Positions 53,086 through 62,599 of a DNA stretch of 64,000 nucleotides are shown here, piece after piece. The stretch comes from UBA1181 sp045639525 (GTDB taxonomy: Bacteria; Bacteroidota; Bacteroidia; Bacteroidales; Paludibacteraceae). The position numbers and the translations under genes were made by a program. The stretch is from contig JAZUDI010000083.1 in assembly GCA_045639525.1 (NCBI GenBank), forward strand, positions 41,164-105,163. The letters run 5' to 3'. The notes under the pieces are model-generated. The model saw only the letters and a program-made list of their open reading frames with translations. It was not told the origin of the DNA and made no database searches. The stretch's first letter is position 1. The number at the start of each line of letters is the position of its first letter.

Positions 53086-53544
53086 ATGAAATTAGCGGAG
53101 GCATTACAAGAACGTGCGGATTTGAACCGCAAGATACAACAGTTGCAGAGTCGCTTGATGAACAATGCGACGGTGCAGGAGGGTGAGGAGCCTGCGGAGG
53201 ATCCGAAGGCTTTGATCGGAGAGTTGAATGGCAGCGTGGATCGTTTGCAATGGTTGATGACCAAGATCAATTTGACCAATTGCCAGACCGTTGTGGAGGG
53301 AAAGTCCTTGACGGAGTGGATTGCGGAGAGGGATTGTCTTTCCATTAAGATTGAGAAGTATAGATCTCTCATAAATAACGCCAGCAACTTGGCGGGACGT
53401 GCCGCCCATACCGAGATCAAGGTCATGAGTGCGGTGAATGTGCGTGAGTTGCAACAACAATTGGATGCGATGTGTAAAACGCTCAGATTGGTGGATAATA
53501 GAATCCAGCAGAGCAATTGGAGCACCGATTTGCTCGAAAAATAG
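53086..53544 (+). CDS. DIP1984-family protein
   Basis: A 152-residue helical cytosolic protein. MKLAEALQERADLNRKIQQLQSRL, GELNGSVDRLQWLMTKINLTNCQT and SLTEWIAERDCLSIKIEKYRSLINNAS match the DIP1984/septicolysin-like family of coiled-coil proteins. The function of the family is unclear to me. It stands alone with its own strong promoter. Confidence 0.85.
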   Translation: MKLAEALQERADLNRKIQQLQSRLMNNATVQEGEEPAEDPKALIGELNGSVDRLQWLMTKINLTNCQTVVEGKSLTEWIAERDCLSIKIEKYRSLINNASNLAGRAAHTEIKVMSAVNVRELQQQLDAMCKTLRLVDNRIQQSNWSTDLLEK

Positions 53545-53786
53545 GTTGATGTAAGTTGTATAGGGAGCGTCTGGTCAGGCGAGTGTTAACCTCTTGGAAA
53601 GCGAGGCATAGTTTTCCACTTATGGTACGGAGCGGGGATAGCTCATTTCGCATCGTTGTTTTTGATGCTTTATCGTCATGTCCTGATCGTGTATAACCGT
53701 ATTGTTATCGTTTATTCTTATTACCGAACATTGATGACGGACGCTCTTTTTTTTATTTAAGAATTAAAAGAATACGTTCAAGACAA
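53545..53786. other. intergenic gap, no gene seen
   Basis: 242 nt of mixed composition between DIP1984 and the next ORF. I found no tRNA, convincing hairpin terminator or complete promoter. The T-rich run at 53748-53756 may help end the upstream transcript. Confidence 0.4.
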
Positions 53787-54125
53787 ATGATAAAAAAGTT
53801 TTTTCTATTTTGTATATTCTCATTTTTGATAGATATAATCACTATTCCTTTGATGGTTGCATTATTGGGCAGAGGAGGTGCTGTGTGGGGATATTTAATT
53901 GGTTCGGTAGTTTCAATTATTTTGTCTTCAATTTGTCTTAGTCGAGATGATTCGAAATCTCTCATAATTAGAACATTGTTGTGCCCTATTGTTATTATCA
54001 TTTTATTTAGAATTTTCGCAAGCTGTTCGTTGCCGATCATGAGCTGCTTTCTAATATTTTCTCCATTGTCATGGATAATTGTTGATTGTTTAATAAGGCT
54101 AATGAAATTTTTATTTGATAAATAA
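53787..54125 (+). CDS. small integral membrane protein of unknown function
   Basis: A 112-residue, very hydrophobic protein with about four membrane segments (FFLFCIFSFLIDIITIPLMVALL, GGAVWGYLIGSVVSIILSSI, LLCPIVIIILFRIFA and SCFLIFSPLSWIIVDCLIRLM). It is AT-rich compared with its neighbours. No family is recognised. A hairpin (54195-54254) lies downstream. Confidence 0.55.
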   Translation: MIKKFFLFCIFSFLIDIITIPLMVALLGRGGAVWGYLIGSVVSIILSSICLSRDDSKSLIIRTLLCPIVIIILFRIFASCSLPIMSCFLIFSPLSWIIVDCLIRLMKFLFDK

Positions 54126-54194
54126 GCACGTGCGACAGTTTTTCTTTCGGATTAAATGATAGTGATAATGGCAAAACTAAAGAAATTCATGGGT

Positions 54195-54254
54195 ATTCTG
54201 TAAGCATCCATCTTGAAAAATTCCATATTGGATGTTTACAGAATTAAGAATTCT
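54195..54254. repeat. long imperfect inverted repeat
   Basis: 54195-54210 pairs with 54239-54254 over 16 bp with one mismatch, enclosing 28 nt. It has no T-run, so it is not a typical terminator. A small mobile-element remnant or a structured 3' end is possible. Confidence 0.6.
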
Positions 54255-54296
54255 CCTGCGACTGGATGAGGCTTTATTCGTTGGGATTTAGGCAAA

Positions 54297-54328
54297 AAAA
54301 AGGATGTGAACCCTATCACATCCTTTTT
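54297..54328 (-). terminator. intrinsic terminator of the aminotransferase gene
   Basis: A 13-bp stem (A4-GGATGTGA with TCACATCCT-T4 plus adjacent pairs), with a T-rich flank on the minus strand, about 22 nt beyond the gene's stop. Confidence 0.85.
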
Positions 54329-54349
54329 CATTTTATATGAAATCGTCTA

Positions 54350-55546
54350 TTATTTCAAAACGTCCAAAGCGCCCTTGATACGCTTGAATGCCTCGATGAG
54401 GTTCTCCTCTGAAGTGGCGTATGACATACGGATGCAGTTAGGTGAACCGAATGCGTTACCGCCTACACATGCAACGTGGCCTTCGATCAAGAGGTACATA
54501 GCCAATTCTGCTGAATTGTTGATGACATCACCCTTAGGAGTCTTCTTGCCGAAGTATGAGCTACACTCAGGGAATACGTAGAAGGCACCATCTGGCTTGT
54601 TCACTTTGAATCCCTCGATTTCGCTCGCCATTTTTACAACGAGGTCACGTCTGCGCTCGAATGCTTGACGCATCGTCTCGACGCAAGCTTGGTCGCCGGT
54701 GTATGCTGTCTCTGCTGCCTTTTGCGCGATGGAGCATGGTCCGGAAGTATATTGTCCTTGCAATTTGTTGCAAGCGGCTGCGATCCATTTTGGAGCGGCC
54801 AACCAACCCAATCTCCAACCTGTCATCGCGTAACCCTTAGATACACCGTTGATGATGATCACACGGTCCTTTACCTCAGGGAATTGAGCGATGCTCTCGT
54901 GCTTGCCGATATAGTTGATGTGCTCGTAAATCTCGTCAGCGAGGATGTAAACTTGTGGGTGCTTTGCCAAAACAGCGGCTAAGCCCTTCAACTCCTCCTT
55001 TGAATATACGCTACCTGTTGGGTTGGAAGGGGAGCAAAGGATAATCATTTTAGTTTTAGGGGTGATGGCTGCCTCCAATTGAGAAGGGGTGATCTTGAAG
55101 TTTTGCTCCAAACCAGCCTCTACAATCACATTGGTACCCTCTGCCAATTTCACCATCTCAACGTAACTTACCCAGTATGGTGCAGGAACGATAACTTCGT
55201 CGCCAGGACCTACAAGGCACATGATCGCGTTGCATACAGCTTGCTTCGCTCCGTTTGAGCAAACGATTTGGCTTGGGTCGTACTCCAAACCATTCTCTTT
55301 TTTCAACTTCTCAGCAATCGCTTTTCTTAATGGCATGTAGCCTGGCACTGGTGAGTAGAAAGAGAAATTGTCGTCGATAGCCTTTTGTGCAGCGGCTTTG
55401 ATGTGCTTAGGTGTGGTGAAGTCTGGTTCTCCTACACTAAGGTTGATTACATCGATGCCTTGTGCCTTGAGCTCTTGGCTCTTTTGGGACATGGCAAGCG
55501 TCTCTGACGGTGATAAGGCTGCTAAACGAGCTGATACTTGATCCAT
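54350..55546 (-). CDS. aspartate aminotransferase-type PLP enzyme
   Basis: A 398-residue class I/II aminotransferase (aspartate aminotransferase Ib-like). Motifs are INLSVGEPDFTTPKHI (about residues 35-50), CSNGAKQAVCNAIMCL, CSPSNPTGSVYSKEEL (about 171-186), LADEIYEHINY (about 201-211) and the PLP-lysine region INGVSKGYAMTGWRLGW (about 232-248). The C-terminal substrate-carboxylate Arg is in CIRMSYATSEENL. It probably transfers the amino group of aspartate or glutamate. No aspC symbol is given because this subgroup also includes enzymes for other amino acids. Confidence 0.93.
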   Translation of the reverse strand: MDQVSARLAALSPSETLAMSQKSQELKAQGIDVINLSVGEPDFTTPKHIKAAAQKAIDDNFSFYSPVPGYMPLRKAIAEKLKKENGLEYDPSQIVCSNGAKQAVCNAIMCLVGPGDEVIVPAPYWVSYVEMVKLAEGTNVIVEAGLEQNFKITPSQLEAAITPKTKMIILCSPSNPTGSVYSKEELKGLAAVLAKHPQVYILADEIYEHINYIGKHESIAQFPEVKDRVIIINGVSKGYAMTGWRLGWLAAPKWIAAACNKLQGQYTSGPCSIAQKAAETAYTGDQACVETMRQAFERRRDLVVKMASEIEGFKVNKPDGAFYVFPECSSYFGKKTPKGDVINNSAELAMYLLIEGHVACVGGNAFGSPNCIRMSYATSEENLIEAFKRIKGALDVLK

Positions 55547-55636
55547 TTTACGTCTATTAATTATTTTGTTTATAAATATATGCCGTTTATTTCCAAATGT
55601 TTAGGCGCGATTTTTACCTCTGCCCAAAAATTTGTG

Positions 55637-55668
55637 CAAAATTACATCATTTTTTTGAACCAAACAAA
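55637..55668 (-). promoter_or_regulatory. promoter of the aminotransferase gene
   Basis: On the minus strand: TTTG (55665-55668), a 20-nt spacer and TAATTTTG (55637-55644), full matches to both boxes. The leader would be about 85 nt. Confidence 0.75.
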
Positions 55669-55700
55669 TGCTTTATGAAAAGATTTTTTGTCGATCTCTT

Positions 55701-58700
55701 CTAATTGCCACATTTGATCAACCTTGTGGTTTGCAACGATTTGCGGGTCCGAATCTCTACAATGTACATGCCCCGCTCCCATGAGTCGGTGTCAATTCGT
55801 GTCTCTTCGGCCATTGGTTCCTCTTTGAAAAGAACTCTTCCCGTCATATCGTAGATATTGAGATGTTCCATTGTTTCCGAAGATTTGATGGTGACTTGGT
55901 CAACCGTCGGGTTAGGGTAGAGCTGCAAACAGAGCGACTCTGTCTGGATATTGATGATGCCAGTCGTATCCTTCACTCCGTTCTTTTTGCCTGGTGTAGG
56001 GTTGTGCTCCAACGGATCGGTCGTGAATACCACCCATTCGTCCGCACCGTCACTCTCTCTTCCATAGGATTCGTTCACGTTTGTGGTGATTAGGTCGATG
56101 CAATCCACGAGCGCGCTGTCCGGGCGGGCTATGCAAAGGGTAGATAGGGTATCCTTTCCTATCTTGAATTGGAGGTAATCTGGGCCGATGAGGTTCTTGC
56201 CGGCGGCACGGAACACCTTGTGCTCTTTCGGCCCGATGGTCATTCTGCCATAACCGGCGGGGATCGTGCTCTCCTTGGCGATGGAGTCGCCTCGCTTCAA
56301 AAGGAATGTGTAGCCCGTGAGATCTATATTCTTCTCTCCGTAGTTGTATATTTCAATCCAAGGAGTATACTCTCCGCGTGCGTCGGGATATTGCGAGAGT
56401 CCGTTGAGATTGGTGCTGATTTCGTTGATCATAATCGTAGGCAACGAATCCTCTTCGGTTGCCGTGGCGGGACGGAAGGTGGCGGTGATGGCGCCTGGAG
56501 CCACCATCGTGCCTACCCAAATGTTGGGAATGCCGATTCTGCTGTCCGATGTGTCTTCCGATGCGACGAAGGCGGTGTCTGAAGAGAACTCCCACGCCGA
56601 AAACTCGTATCCCTCCGGTGCTTGGGCGATCACCTCCAATTCATAGCCCTTGAAATATTTGCCGTTGAATTTTTGGATCTTCTCGCCGTTCATAAATAGG
56701 GTCGCTGATGCCATCTCCGATTGGATGGCAAGGCTTGTGGTGTCGGTCCCTCCTACATAGGACATGAGGTGTTTATAGATGTTGACCGGCCTGTTCAGCG
56801 CAAATTTTTTCATCGAACCTGCGGCATCCGAGGCCTTCTTCCCGAAGCAGACTTGGTACTCTGGATTCAATAGGGTAGTGATGCTGTCGAAGACGGCTGT
56901 GATTCGCTCTTGGGTAAAGGTGGTGGAGAGGTGAATCAGATATTTGGTGGTGAACTTTTTCTCAAACATCTTGTTTCGCTTCAATCCATCGAATATCTCG
57001 GTCATCCATGATCGGTTGTTGGCCCATTGCGTATTGCCCTCGCCGGAACACCATTTGATCATATTCTTGGTGAAGGATCCTAAATATTCATAGCCTGGAA
57101 GTCCTAATCCGAAATCGGTGTCGAAGAGCATCCACCTGAATTTTCCGCCCTCTTTTTCCCGCCAGATCTTTGTGTTGTTGCCGGGCCAGTCAGTGTTGAC
57201 AATGAACTGTTGGAAGATAACGTAGTCCACATACTCGTCCATATCCATTCTGGCGCAGGCGCCCTCGTAATAGTCGATCGGATCCATCTTCCGGTATAGG
57301 TTGATGTGTTTGGTCAGGTTGGTGTAGCCATCCTTGGTGCCGACGCTGGCGCGTATGCCCAATTGGTCGGAGAGGGTGATCAAGTCGATCTTGTCCTCTT
57401 CGATATCGTGGTTGGCCTCAATGTAATCGGCGTTGGTGCGTTCGTTCAAATTCATTAAACCTTGATAAACACCATTGATGTAGTAGGCGATGGGTTGGTA
57501 GGCTTGGTAGTCGATGTTCATCTCTGTGGCCAAACTTTGCATCAGACCGTCGCGGAAGCGTACCTTATTGTAGGCTGTACCACCGTTTCGGATGTGGATC
57601 GCTCGGTGCGTCACGTTAGGCTTGGTTGCGAAAAAGTGGTAGCCGAAGGTATCCACGCCTGTCTTTTTGCTTGTCTTCACAGCGAGTGATTTGATCTTCT
57701 CCGTGCGGGAACATCCTCCCTCTACGTGCGCTTCGGCCTGTTGTGAAACAACAGCCTCTCCGTTGACGAAGTACTCGAAATGGATCGGACGTTTCCAATC
57801 TCTGTTGTAGTTCGCCTTGGTACTGGTACAGCTCTTCTCTCCGCGTACACCATTGGTGCCGATCACGCAAATGCCCACGGTGTCGCTGTAAAAATAGGCG
57901 GAATCGACTGTGATCGAAACGATGGGAAGCGTGAATCCGCCATATTGGCTGTGGAGCTCGTCCACGAAAAGGAACGAGGCGGTGTTGATTTTGCTGGGGA
58001 GTTTGCCCGCTTCGTAGGCGATACATCTCACATTGGCGTTGCTACCGATGTAGATGGGGCCGTTGTAAATCTTTCCGTTGGTTGAGGATGGCTCGCTTCC
58101 GTCTGTCGTGTAGTAAACGGTGGCTCCCTCCGCGATTTGTTCCAAGGTCAGTTCGATCGGCTCGTCGAGTACGCCTCCTTTGTGGCTGAAAAGTGGTGCG
58201 ACGCTGCGTGAGGTGGCGATATCCGTGTAGGCGATGCTGTTCACCTCGCCCGGTGTGGGGCTCATATATCCTAAAACTCCCTCCTTGTAACCGTAAGATA
58301 GGTTCACATCCATTGCGTCATATGCGAAAGAATCGATCTTCTCGCTGCCGTGGTAGATGACGATTGATCCGCCGTCAGCATCCAATTTGTATGGCGCGTG
58401 GCCCGCAAGGGTGGATTCGTCCATCCAGATGACAGCGTTGGGACCGACCATCATGTCGGAACTGATTCTCCAACGCCACTTCTCCTCGATCTTCCCTTTG
58501 ATGGCTCTTTTGCCATAGTGGATGATGAGGTGGTCATTCAGATTGATAGAGTCGCCTTGCGTGTCGAACTCGATGTAGTTGGAGAAATTGTAGTTCCCCC
58601 TGTTCATGACAGCGGATAGGTTGCTTGTGGAAACTTCATTGATTTTCACCTCCGCAGAGGAGGATAGGCCACATAAAATGGCGGCGCTTATTGTTAAAAA

Positions 58701-58715
58701 AAGCCTTTTAACCAT
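55701..58715 (-). CDS. CotH-family protein with lamin-tail domains and T9SS sorting domain
   Basis: A 1004-residue secreted protein. Signal peptide (1-20); N-terminal lamin-tail-like domain (VKINEVSTSNLSAVM...); a chitobiase-C-like beta domain (ATVYYTTDGSEPSSTNGKIYNGPIYI, about 194-220); a CotH domain (about 270-620) with HIRNGGTAYNKVRFRDGLMQSL, GVYQGLMNLNERTNADYI and the nucleotide/metal-binding WMLFDTDFGLGL; a second lamin-tail domain (MINEISTNLNGLSQYPDARGEYTPWIEIYNYG); and a type IX C-terminal sorting domain (LQLYPNPTVDQVTI...GMYIVEIRT). CotH kinases phosphorylate proteins in spore coats; the role in Bacteroidota is unknown. Confidence 0.88.
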   Translation of the reverse strand: MVKRLFLTISAAILCGLSSSAEVKINEVSTSNLSAVMNRGNYNFSNYIEFDTQGDSINLNDHLIIHYGKRAIKGKIEEKWRWRISSDMMVGPNAVIWMDESTLAGHAPYKLDADGGSIVIYHGSEKIDSFAYDAMDVNLSYGYKEGVLGYMSPTPGEVNSIAYTDIATSRSVAPLFSHKGGVLDEPIELTLEQIAEGATVYYTTDGSEPSSTNGKIYNGPIYIGSNANVRCIAYEAGKLPSKINTASFLFVDELHSQYGGFTLPIVSITVDSAYFYSDTVGICVIGTNGVRGEKSCTSTKANYNRDWKRPIHFEYFVNGEAVVSQQAEAHVEGGCSRTEKIKSLAVKTSKKTGVDTFGYHFFATKPNVTHRAIHIRNGGTAYNKVRFRDGLMQSLATEMNIDYQAYQPIAYYINGVYQGLMNLNERTNADYIEANHDIEEDKIDLITLSDQLGIRASVGTKDGYTNLTKHINLYRKMDPIDYYEGACARMDMDEYVDYVIFQQFIVNTDWPGNNTKIWREKEGGKFRWMLFDTDFGLGLPGYEYLGSFTKNMIKWCSGEGNTQWANNRSWMTEIFDGLKRNKMFEKKFTTKYLIHLSTTFTQERITAVFDSITTLLNPEYQVCFGKKASDAAGSMKKFALNRPVNIYKHLMSYVGGTDTTSLAIQSEMASATLFMNGEKIQKFNGKYFKGYELEVIAQAPEGYEFSAWEFSSDTAFVASEDTSDSRIGIPNIWVGTMVAPGAITATFRPATATEEDSLPTIMINEISTNLNGLSQYPDARGEYTPWIEIYNYGEKNIDLTGYTFLLKRGDSIAKESTIPAGYGRMTIGPKEHKVFRAAGKNLIGPDYLQFKIGKDTLSTLCIARPDSALVDCIDLITTNVNESYGRESDGADEWVVFTTDPLEHNPTPGKKNGVKDTTGIINIQTESLCLQLYPNPTVDQVTIKSSETMEHLNIYDMTGRVLFKEEPMAEETRIDTDSWERGMYIVEIRTRKSLQTTRLIKCGN

Positions 58716-58749
58716 AATCGATATTCTTTTGTATTATCAGGAAACTTCG

Positions 58750-58780
58750 CAAAAGTAGTGCTTTCTAATTGGAAATCAAA
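58750..58780 (-). promoter_or_regulatory. promoter of the CotH-family gene
   Basis: On the minus strand: TTTG (58777-58780), a 19-nt spacer and TACTTTTG (58750-58757), full consensus matches with the expected spacing. Confidence 0.8.
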
Positions 58781-58839
58781 ACATAGGTTGTATAAATACT
58801 AAAATTTGTGAAATGATTTTTTCTCAACGCTTTTATGCC

Positions 58840-58847
58840 TACTTTTG
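58840..58847 (+). promoter_or_regulatory. -7 box for rnz
   Basis: TACTTTTG matches TAnnTTTG. It lies after an in-frame ATG at 58835, so that ATG would not be on the transcript and the real start must be downstream. Confidence 0.5.
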
Positions 58848-58894
58848 TAAGTCAGTTAATCCGTAATATATGGTTGAATATAAATGATGTTGTT

Positions 58895-59809
58895 TTGGAG
58901 AATGTGCAATTACAAATATTAGGAGCCGGATCGGCCGTTCCCACAAAGAAGTTTTCTCATCCGTCGCAGGTGCTCTCCTTGCGGGAGAAGGTCTTTATGA
59001 TCGATTGCGGCGAGGGAACGCAGCACCAGGTGAGACGTTTCGGCGTACGCGTCTCCCGTCTCAACCACATCTTTATCTCCCATCTGCACGGCGACCATTG
59101 CTTCGGCTTGGTCGGTCTGCTCTCCACATTGGACACGCAAGGAAGAACTGGCGACGTCTATATCCACTCCCATCCTGAATTGGAAGGATTGCTGCGTCCT
59201 ATGATAGCATTCTTCTGTAAAGGTTTGTCTTTCAACATATTCTTTGTGCCTTTTTCGCCTACCGACACGGAACTGATTTATGATGATAAATCGTTGACAG
59301 TGAAGGCTTTCCCAATGAAACACTCTGTGCGGTCGTCTGGTTTCCTCTTTAAGGAAAAGGAGAAGGAGCGTCACATGAAATCCGAATTGATCAAATACTT
59401 TCAGGTGCCCGTCTCGCAGATTCCGCTCATCAAGCAGGGGGCGGACTTCACCACGGCGGATGGGGAGGTGATCCCTAACTGGCAGCTGACCACGCCGCCC
59501 ACACCTTCCAAGAGTTACGCCTATTGCTCGGACACAGCCTATACGGAGAAGTTTTTGGAGCAAATCGACGGTGTGGATTGCCTTTTCCATGAGGCGACCT
59601 TCCTCCAGAAGGATATCGCGGCGGCCAAAAAAACGCTACACTCCACGGCTCAGCAAGCGGCTACCATCGCCAAGATGGCGCAGGTGAAGCAATTGATCAT
59701 CGGTCACTATTCGGCCCGTTACGACGATCCGACTGAATTGTTGGCGGAAGCGAAGAGCATTTTTGAAGCCACGGATTATGCGGCGGATGGAAAGACCTTT
59801 ATCTTTTAA
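58895..59809 (+). CDS. rnz: ribonuclease Z
   Basis: A 304-residue zinc endonuclease that matures tRNA 3' ends. Motifs are LQILGAGSAVPTKKFSHPSQVLSL, the HLHGDH zinc site (SHLHGDHCFGLVGLLSTL), KHSVRSSGFLFKEKE, YCSDTAYTEKF and the C-terminal IGHYSARYDDPTELLAEAKSIF. The TTG at 58895 is taken as the start, because the upstream ATG (58835) precedes the -7 box and because MENVQLQILGAGSA fits the family's beginning. Since the window's tRNAs lack encoded CCA, this enzyme is expected to act on them. Confidence 0.92.
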   Translation: MENVQLQILGAGSAVPTKKFSHPSQVLSLREKVFMIDCGEGTQHQVRRFGVRVSRLNHIFISHLHGDHCFGLVGLLSTLDTQGRTGDVYIHSHPELEGLLRPMIAFFCKGLSFNIFFVPFSPTDTELIYDDKSLTVKAFPMKHSVRSSGFLFKEKEKERHMKSELIKYFQVPVSQIPLIKQGADFTTADGEVIPNWQLTTPPTPSKSYAYCSDTAYTEKFLEQIDGVDCLFHEATFLQKDIAAAKKTLHSTAQQAATIAKMAQVKQLIIGHYSARYDDPTELLAEAKSIFEATDYAADGKTFIF

Positions 59810-59841
59810 AAATTGGTGTGAATATTTTAGATTACGGCAGT

Positions 59842-62412
59842 ATGGCTCTTTTCAAACGGTTTGTGAAATGTTGCATGACGCTTCTTCTCGTTATGGCGGG
59901 AAGTAGCCTCTCCGCATTTGCTGCCAAGACGGTCATCACAGGTGTGGTGCGGGATTCGGCCTCCAAGGTCACGCTTCCGTATACGGCCGTCTATTTTGAG
60001 GAGAGTGGGAATGGTACCGCCGCCGATGCCAATGGAAACTTTATCCTGACCACCGAGGAATCGGGTGAGTTGGTATTCTCTATGATGGGCTACAAGGAGA
60101 AGCGCATCCTCATCAAGGCCGATGGCACAAAGCGTTTTTTGAAGGTGGATTTGCCTATGGATGAGTATGAGTTGGGTGCGGTAGAGGTGACCAGACGCCG
60201 TCGTCAGCACTATTCCAAGAAGAACAACCCTGCGCTTGAATTAGCCCGCAAGGTGATCGAAAGGAAGGATAGTAGCTCCGTCTATCGCAAACCCTATTTC
60301 AGTTGCGATAAATACCAAAAGATCACCTATGCGTGGAATGGCTTTGAGGCGGGAAAATTTGGCCTGTTGAAGAAGCGGTTCGGTTTTTTGTACGATCATA
60401 TTGACACGACGGAACGAGGAAACTCGATCCTCCCGCTTGGATTGAGGGAGGTCTCCTCCTCCCTTTATTGGCAGGGAGAGTCGGGAAAGAGCCGCACGAT
60501 GGTCCATGCCAAGAAGTTCAGCGGAATAGATGAGTTGTTGCCGCAAGAGAGTGTGCAGAACACGCTCACGGAACTTTTCCAAGATGTGGATATCTTCCAA
60601 AATGATATTGTCTTGTTGTCCAACCACTTTGTCAGCCCATTGTCCAATGTGGCTCCGACCTTTTACAAGTATTATGCGCTGGATACGTTGGAGATAGATG
60701 GTGTCCGTTGCGTCAATTTGGCCTTTACGCCCTATACGACTGAGGCTTATGGATTCTTGGGTAGCCTCTACATCGCGCTCGACTCGACCTACGCCTTGAA
60801 GCGAGCCCGTTTTAATTTGCCGAAGGACATCAACCTCAACTTTGTTCAAAGTATGTACTTCGAGCAGGACTTCGACTACGCGGAGGATGGCACCCGCTTG
60901 CTGACGAGGGATTTCGTCAGTGTGGAATTTTTTGTGCCGGCAGCGCCTCGTGTCTATGGCGAACGTCTGAACTCCTATCGTGATTACCGTTTTGAAGAGC
61001 CGAAAGAGCGATTCCTTTTTGATTTACCCAATCCGGTTTTGGATATGTCGGAGGCCAATGCGGTCAGCGACACGGGGTGGGAAAGTCTGCGTCACCAGTC
61101 GCTCTCCGAACAGGAGTCGCGTACGCAGTTGATGATGAAACAGTTGCGGCAAGTGCCCTTCTATCGTTTCTTGGAGGGTACGGTCAAGATATGTACCAAC
61201 AACTTTATCCCTACCAACAGAGTGAATAGCCAGTTCGACATCGGTCCTGTTTTCTCGATGTTGTCGAGCAATGATTTGGAGGGTTTCCGTCTTCGTTTCG
61301 GTGGCGAGACCACCACGGCTTTTGACAAGCATTTCTTCCTCTCCTCCTACATCGCATACGGTTTCAAAGACCATCGACCCAAGGGAATGGGGTCGATAGA
61401 GTACTCCTTTGTCGATAAGAAAAAGTACCATGTGGAGTTCCCTGTCCACTCCTTGAAGGTCTATTGCAAATACGATGTGGATAAGGTGGGTGACGAGTAT
61501 TACGGCACCTCTGGTGGTAATCTTTTCACCTCTCTGTTGAGTAGGGTGGACGACCGAAACGCTATCTATGCGCGGGAAGCCGGCCTCTCTTATTTGCGGG
61601 AATTGTATTCAGGCCTCTCCTTTTCTGCCAATTATCAATACAAGACATCCTATTCAACCTTTCTGACCAATTTCCAACGCTTTGATAAAGGGGGAGAGGT
61701 GCGGGATCTTGATTCCTATTCAATGAGTTTCTTTAAGGTGAACGCCCGTTTCGCTCCCAAAGAGAAGTTTTACCAGAGTCGTCAGTACCGATACAATTTG
61801 GATAAGGAGGTCCCGGTAATCATGCTTTCCCATTCGTTTGCGAAGAGGGGCTTGTTAGGCTCTGATTATAGTTGCAACAAGACGGAGTTGAGCTTCGAGA
61901 AACGTGTTTGGTTCTCCTTCTTCGGGTATGCCGATTTGCTCTTCCGAGGCGTGAAGGTGTGGAACAAGGGCGTTCCATACACTTTGTTGGACGTTCCAAG
62001 TGTGTCGCCTTCCTATTTCGTTGACAATGATGCCTTTAATTTGATGGATCCAGTGGAGTTCATCAATGATCAATCCCTCTTCTGGAACATCACCTACTAT
62101 ATGAACGGTTTGTTGTTTAATCGAATCCCCGTCATCCGAAAATTACAGTTGCGGGAGGTCTTTACCTTCAAAGGTATTTGGGGAAGCCTTCGTGATGAGA
62201 ATAATCCGAATGGTAGTGGTGATCGTACCGGCCTTTTCGCCTTTCCTGGGAAGACCTATGTGATGGAGGGAAAACCCTATATGGAGGTTGGTGTTGGTAT
62301 TGAGAATATCTTGAAGGTGCTGCGCGTCGATTATGTCTGGCGTTTGACCTACCGGGATCACGAGGAGGTCTCTAAAGGCGGCATCAGAGTGGGCGCCCAT
62401 TTTAATTTTTAA
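59842..62412 (+). CDS. DUF5686-family outer-membrane protein with carboxypeptidase-like regulatory domain
   Basis: An 856-residue protein. After an export signal (about 1-28, ending SAFAA), a carboxypeptidase-regulatory-like domain (TVITGVVRDSASKVTLPYTAVYFEESGNGTAADANGNFILTTEE, about 30-110) is followed by the DUF5686 region and an extended series of beta strands, ending in Phe (GAHFNF*), as in outer-membrane barrels. Related proteins are widespread in Bacteroidota and probably sit in the outer membrane; the function is unknown. The ATG at 59842 is preferred; a GTG at 59818 is possible. It is 32 nt after rnz and likely cotranscribed. Confidence 0.85.
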   Translation: MALFKRFVKCCMTLLLVMAGSSLSAFAAKTVITGVVRDSASKVTLPYTAVYFEESGNGTAADANGNFILTTEESGELVFSMMGYKEKRILIKADGTKRFLKVDLPMDEYELGAVEVTRRRRQHYSKKNNPALELARKVIERKDSSSVYRKPYFSCDKYQKITYAWNGFEAGKFGLLKKRFGFLYDHIDTTERGNSILPLGLREVSSSLYWQGESGKSRTMVHAKKFSGIDELLPQESVQNTLTELFQDVDIFQNDIVLLSNHFVSPLSNVAPTFYKYYALDTLEIDGVRCVNLAFTPYTTEAYGFLGSLYIALDSTYALKRARFNLPKDINLNFVQSMYFEQDFDYAEDGTRLLTRDFVSVEFFVPAAPRVYGERLNSYRDYRFEEPKERFLFDLPNPVLDMSEANAVSDTGWESLRHQSLSEQESRTQLMMKQLRQVPFYRFLEGTVKICTNNFIPTNRVNSQFDIGPVFSMLSSNDLEGFRLRFGGETTTAFDKHFFLSSYIAYGFKDHRPKGMGSIEYSFVDKKKYHVEFPVHSLKVYCKYDVDKVGDEYYGTSGGNLFTSLLSRVDDRNAIYAREAGLSYLRELYSGLSFSANYQYKTSYSTFLTNFQRFDKGGEVRDLDSYSMSFFKVNARFAPKEKFYQSRQYRYNLDKEVPVIMLSHSFAKRGLLGSDYSCNKTELSFEKRVWFSFFGYADLLFRGVKVWNKGVPYTLLDVPSVSPSYFVDNDAFNLMDPVEFINDQSLFWNITYYMNGLLFNRIPVIRKLQLREVFTFKGIWGSLRDENNPNGSGDRTGLFAFPGKTYVMEGKPYMEVGVGIENILKVLRVDYVWRLTYRDHEEVSKGGIRVGAHFNF

Positions 62413-62485
62413 GGCACATACGCTATCTATGCTGTCTCCCCGCACATACTCGCTACTGTCGTGCCGTGTTGTACAGAGTTATTTC

Positions 62486-62599
62486 TTACAATATTGAGAT
62501 GTTGATTAGTGTCTCAAAGAATAGAAAAAACACAATGATAAAATAGCTAACCAACGCAAATAATAGCGTCAGAAATATACAAAGCATTATCTTTTTCAT
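62486..62599 (-). CDS. possible 37-residue membrane peptide
   Basis: A short ORF (ATG at 62599 to TAA at 62486) encoding an almost entirely hydrophobic peptide, MKKIMLCIFLTLLFALVSYF..., that resembles a signal peptide or small membrane protein. No -7 box was found before it. It may be a real small protein, a gene remnant or chance. Confidence 0.25.
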   Translation of the reverse strand: MKKIMLCIFLTLLFALVSYFIIVFFLFFETLINISIL

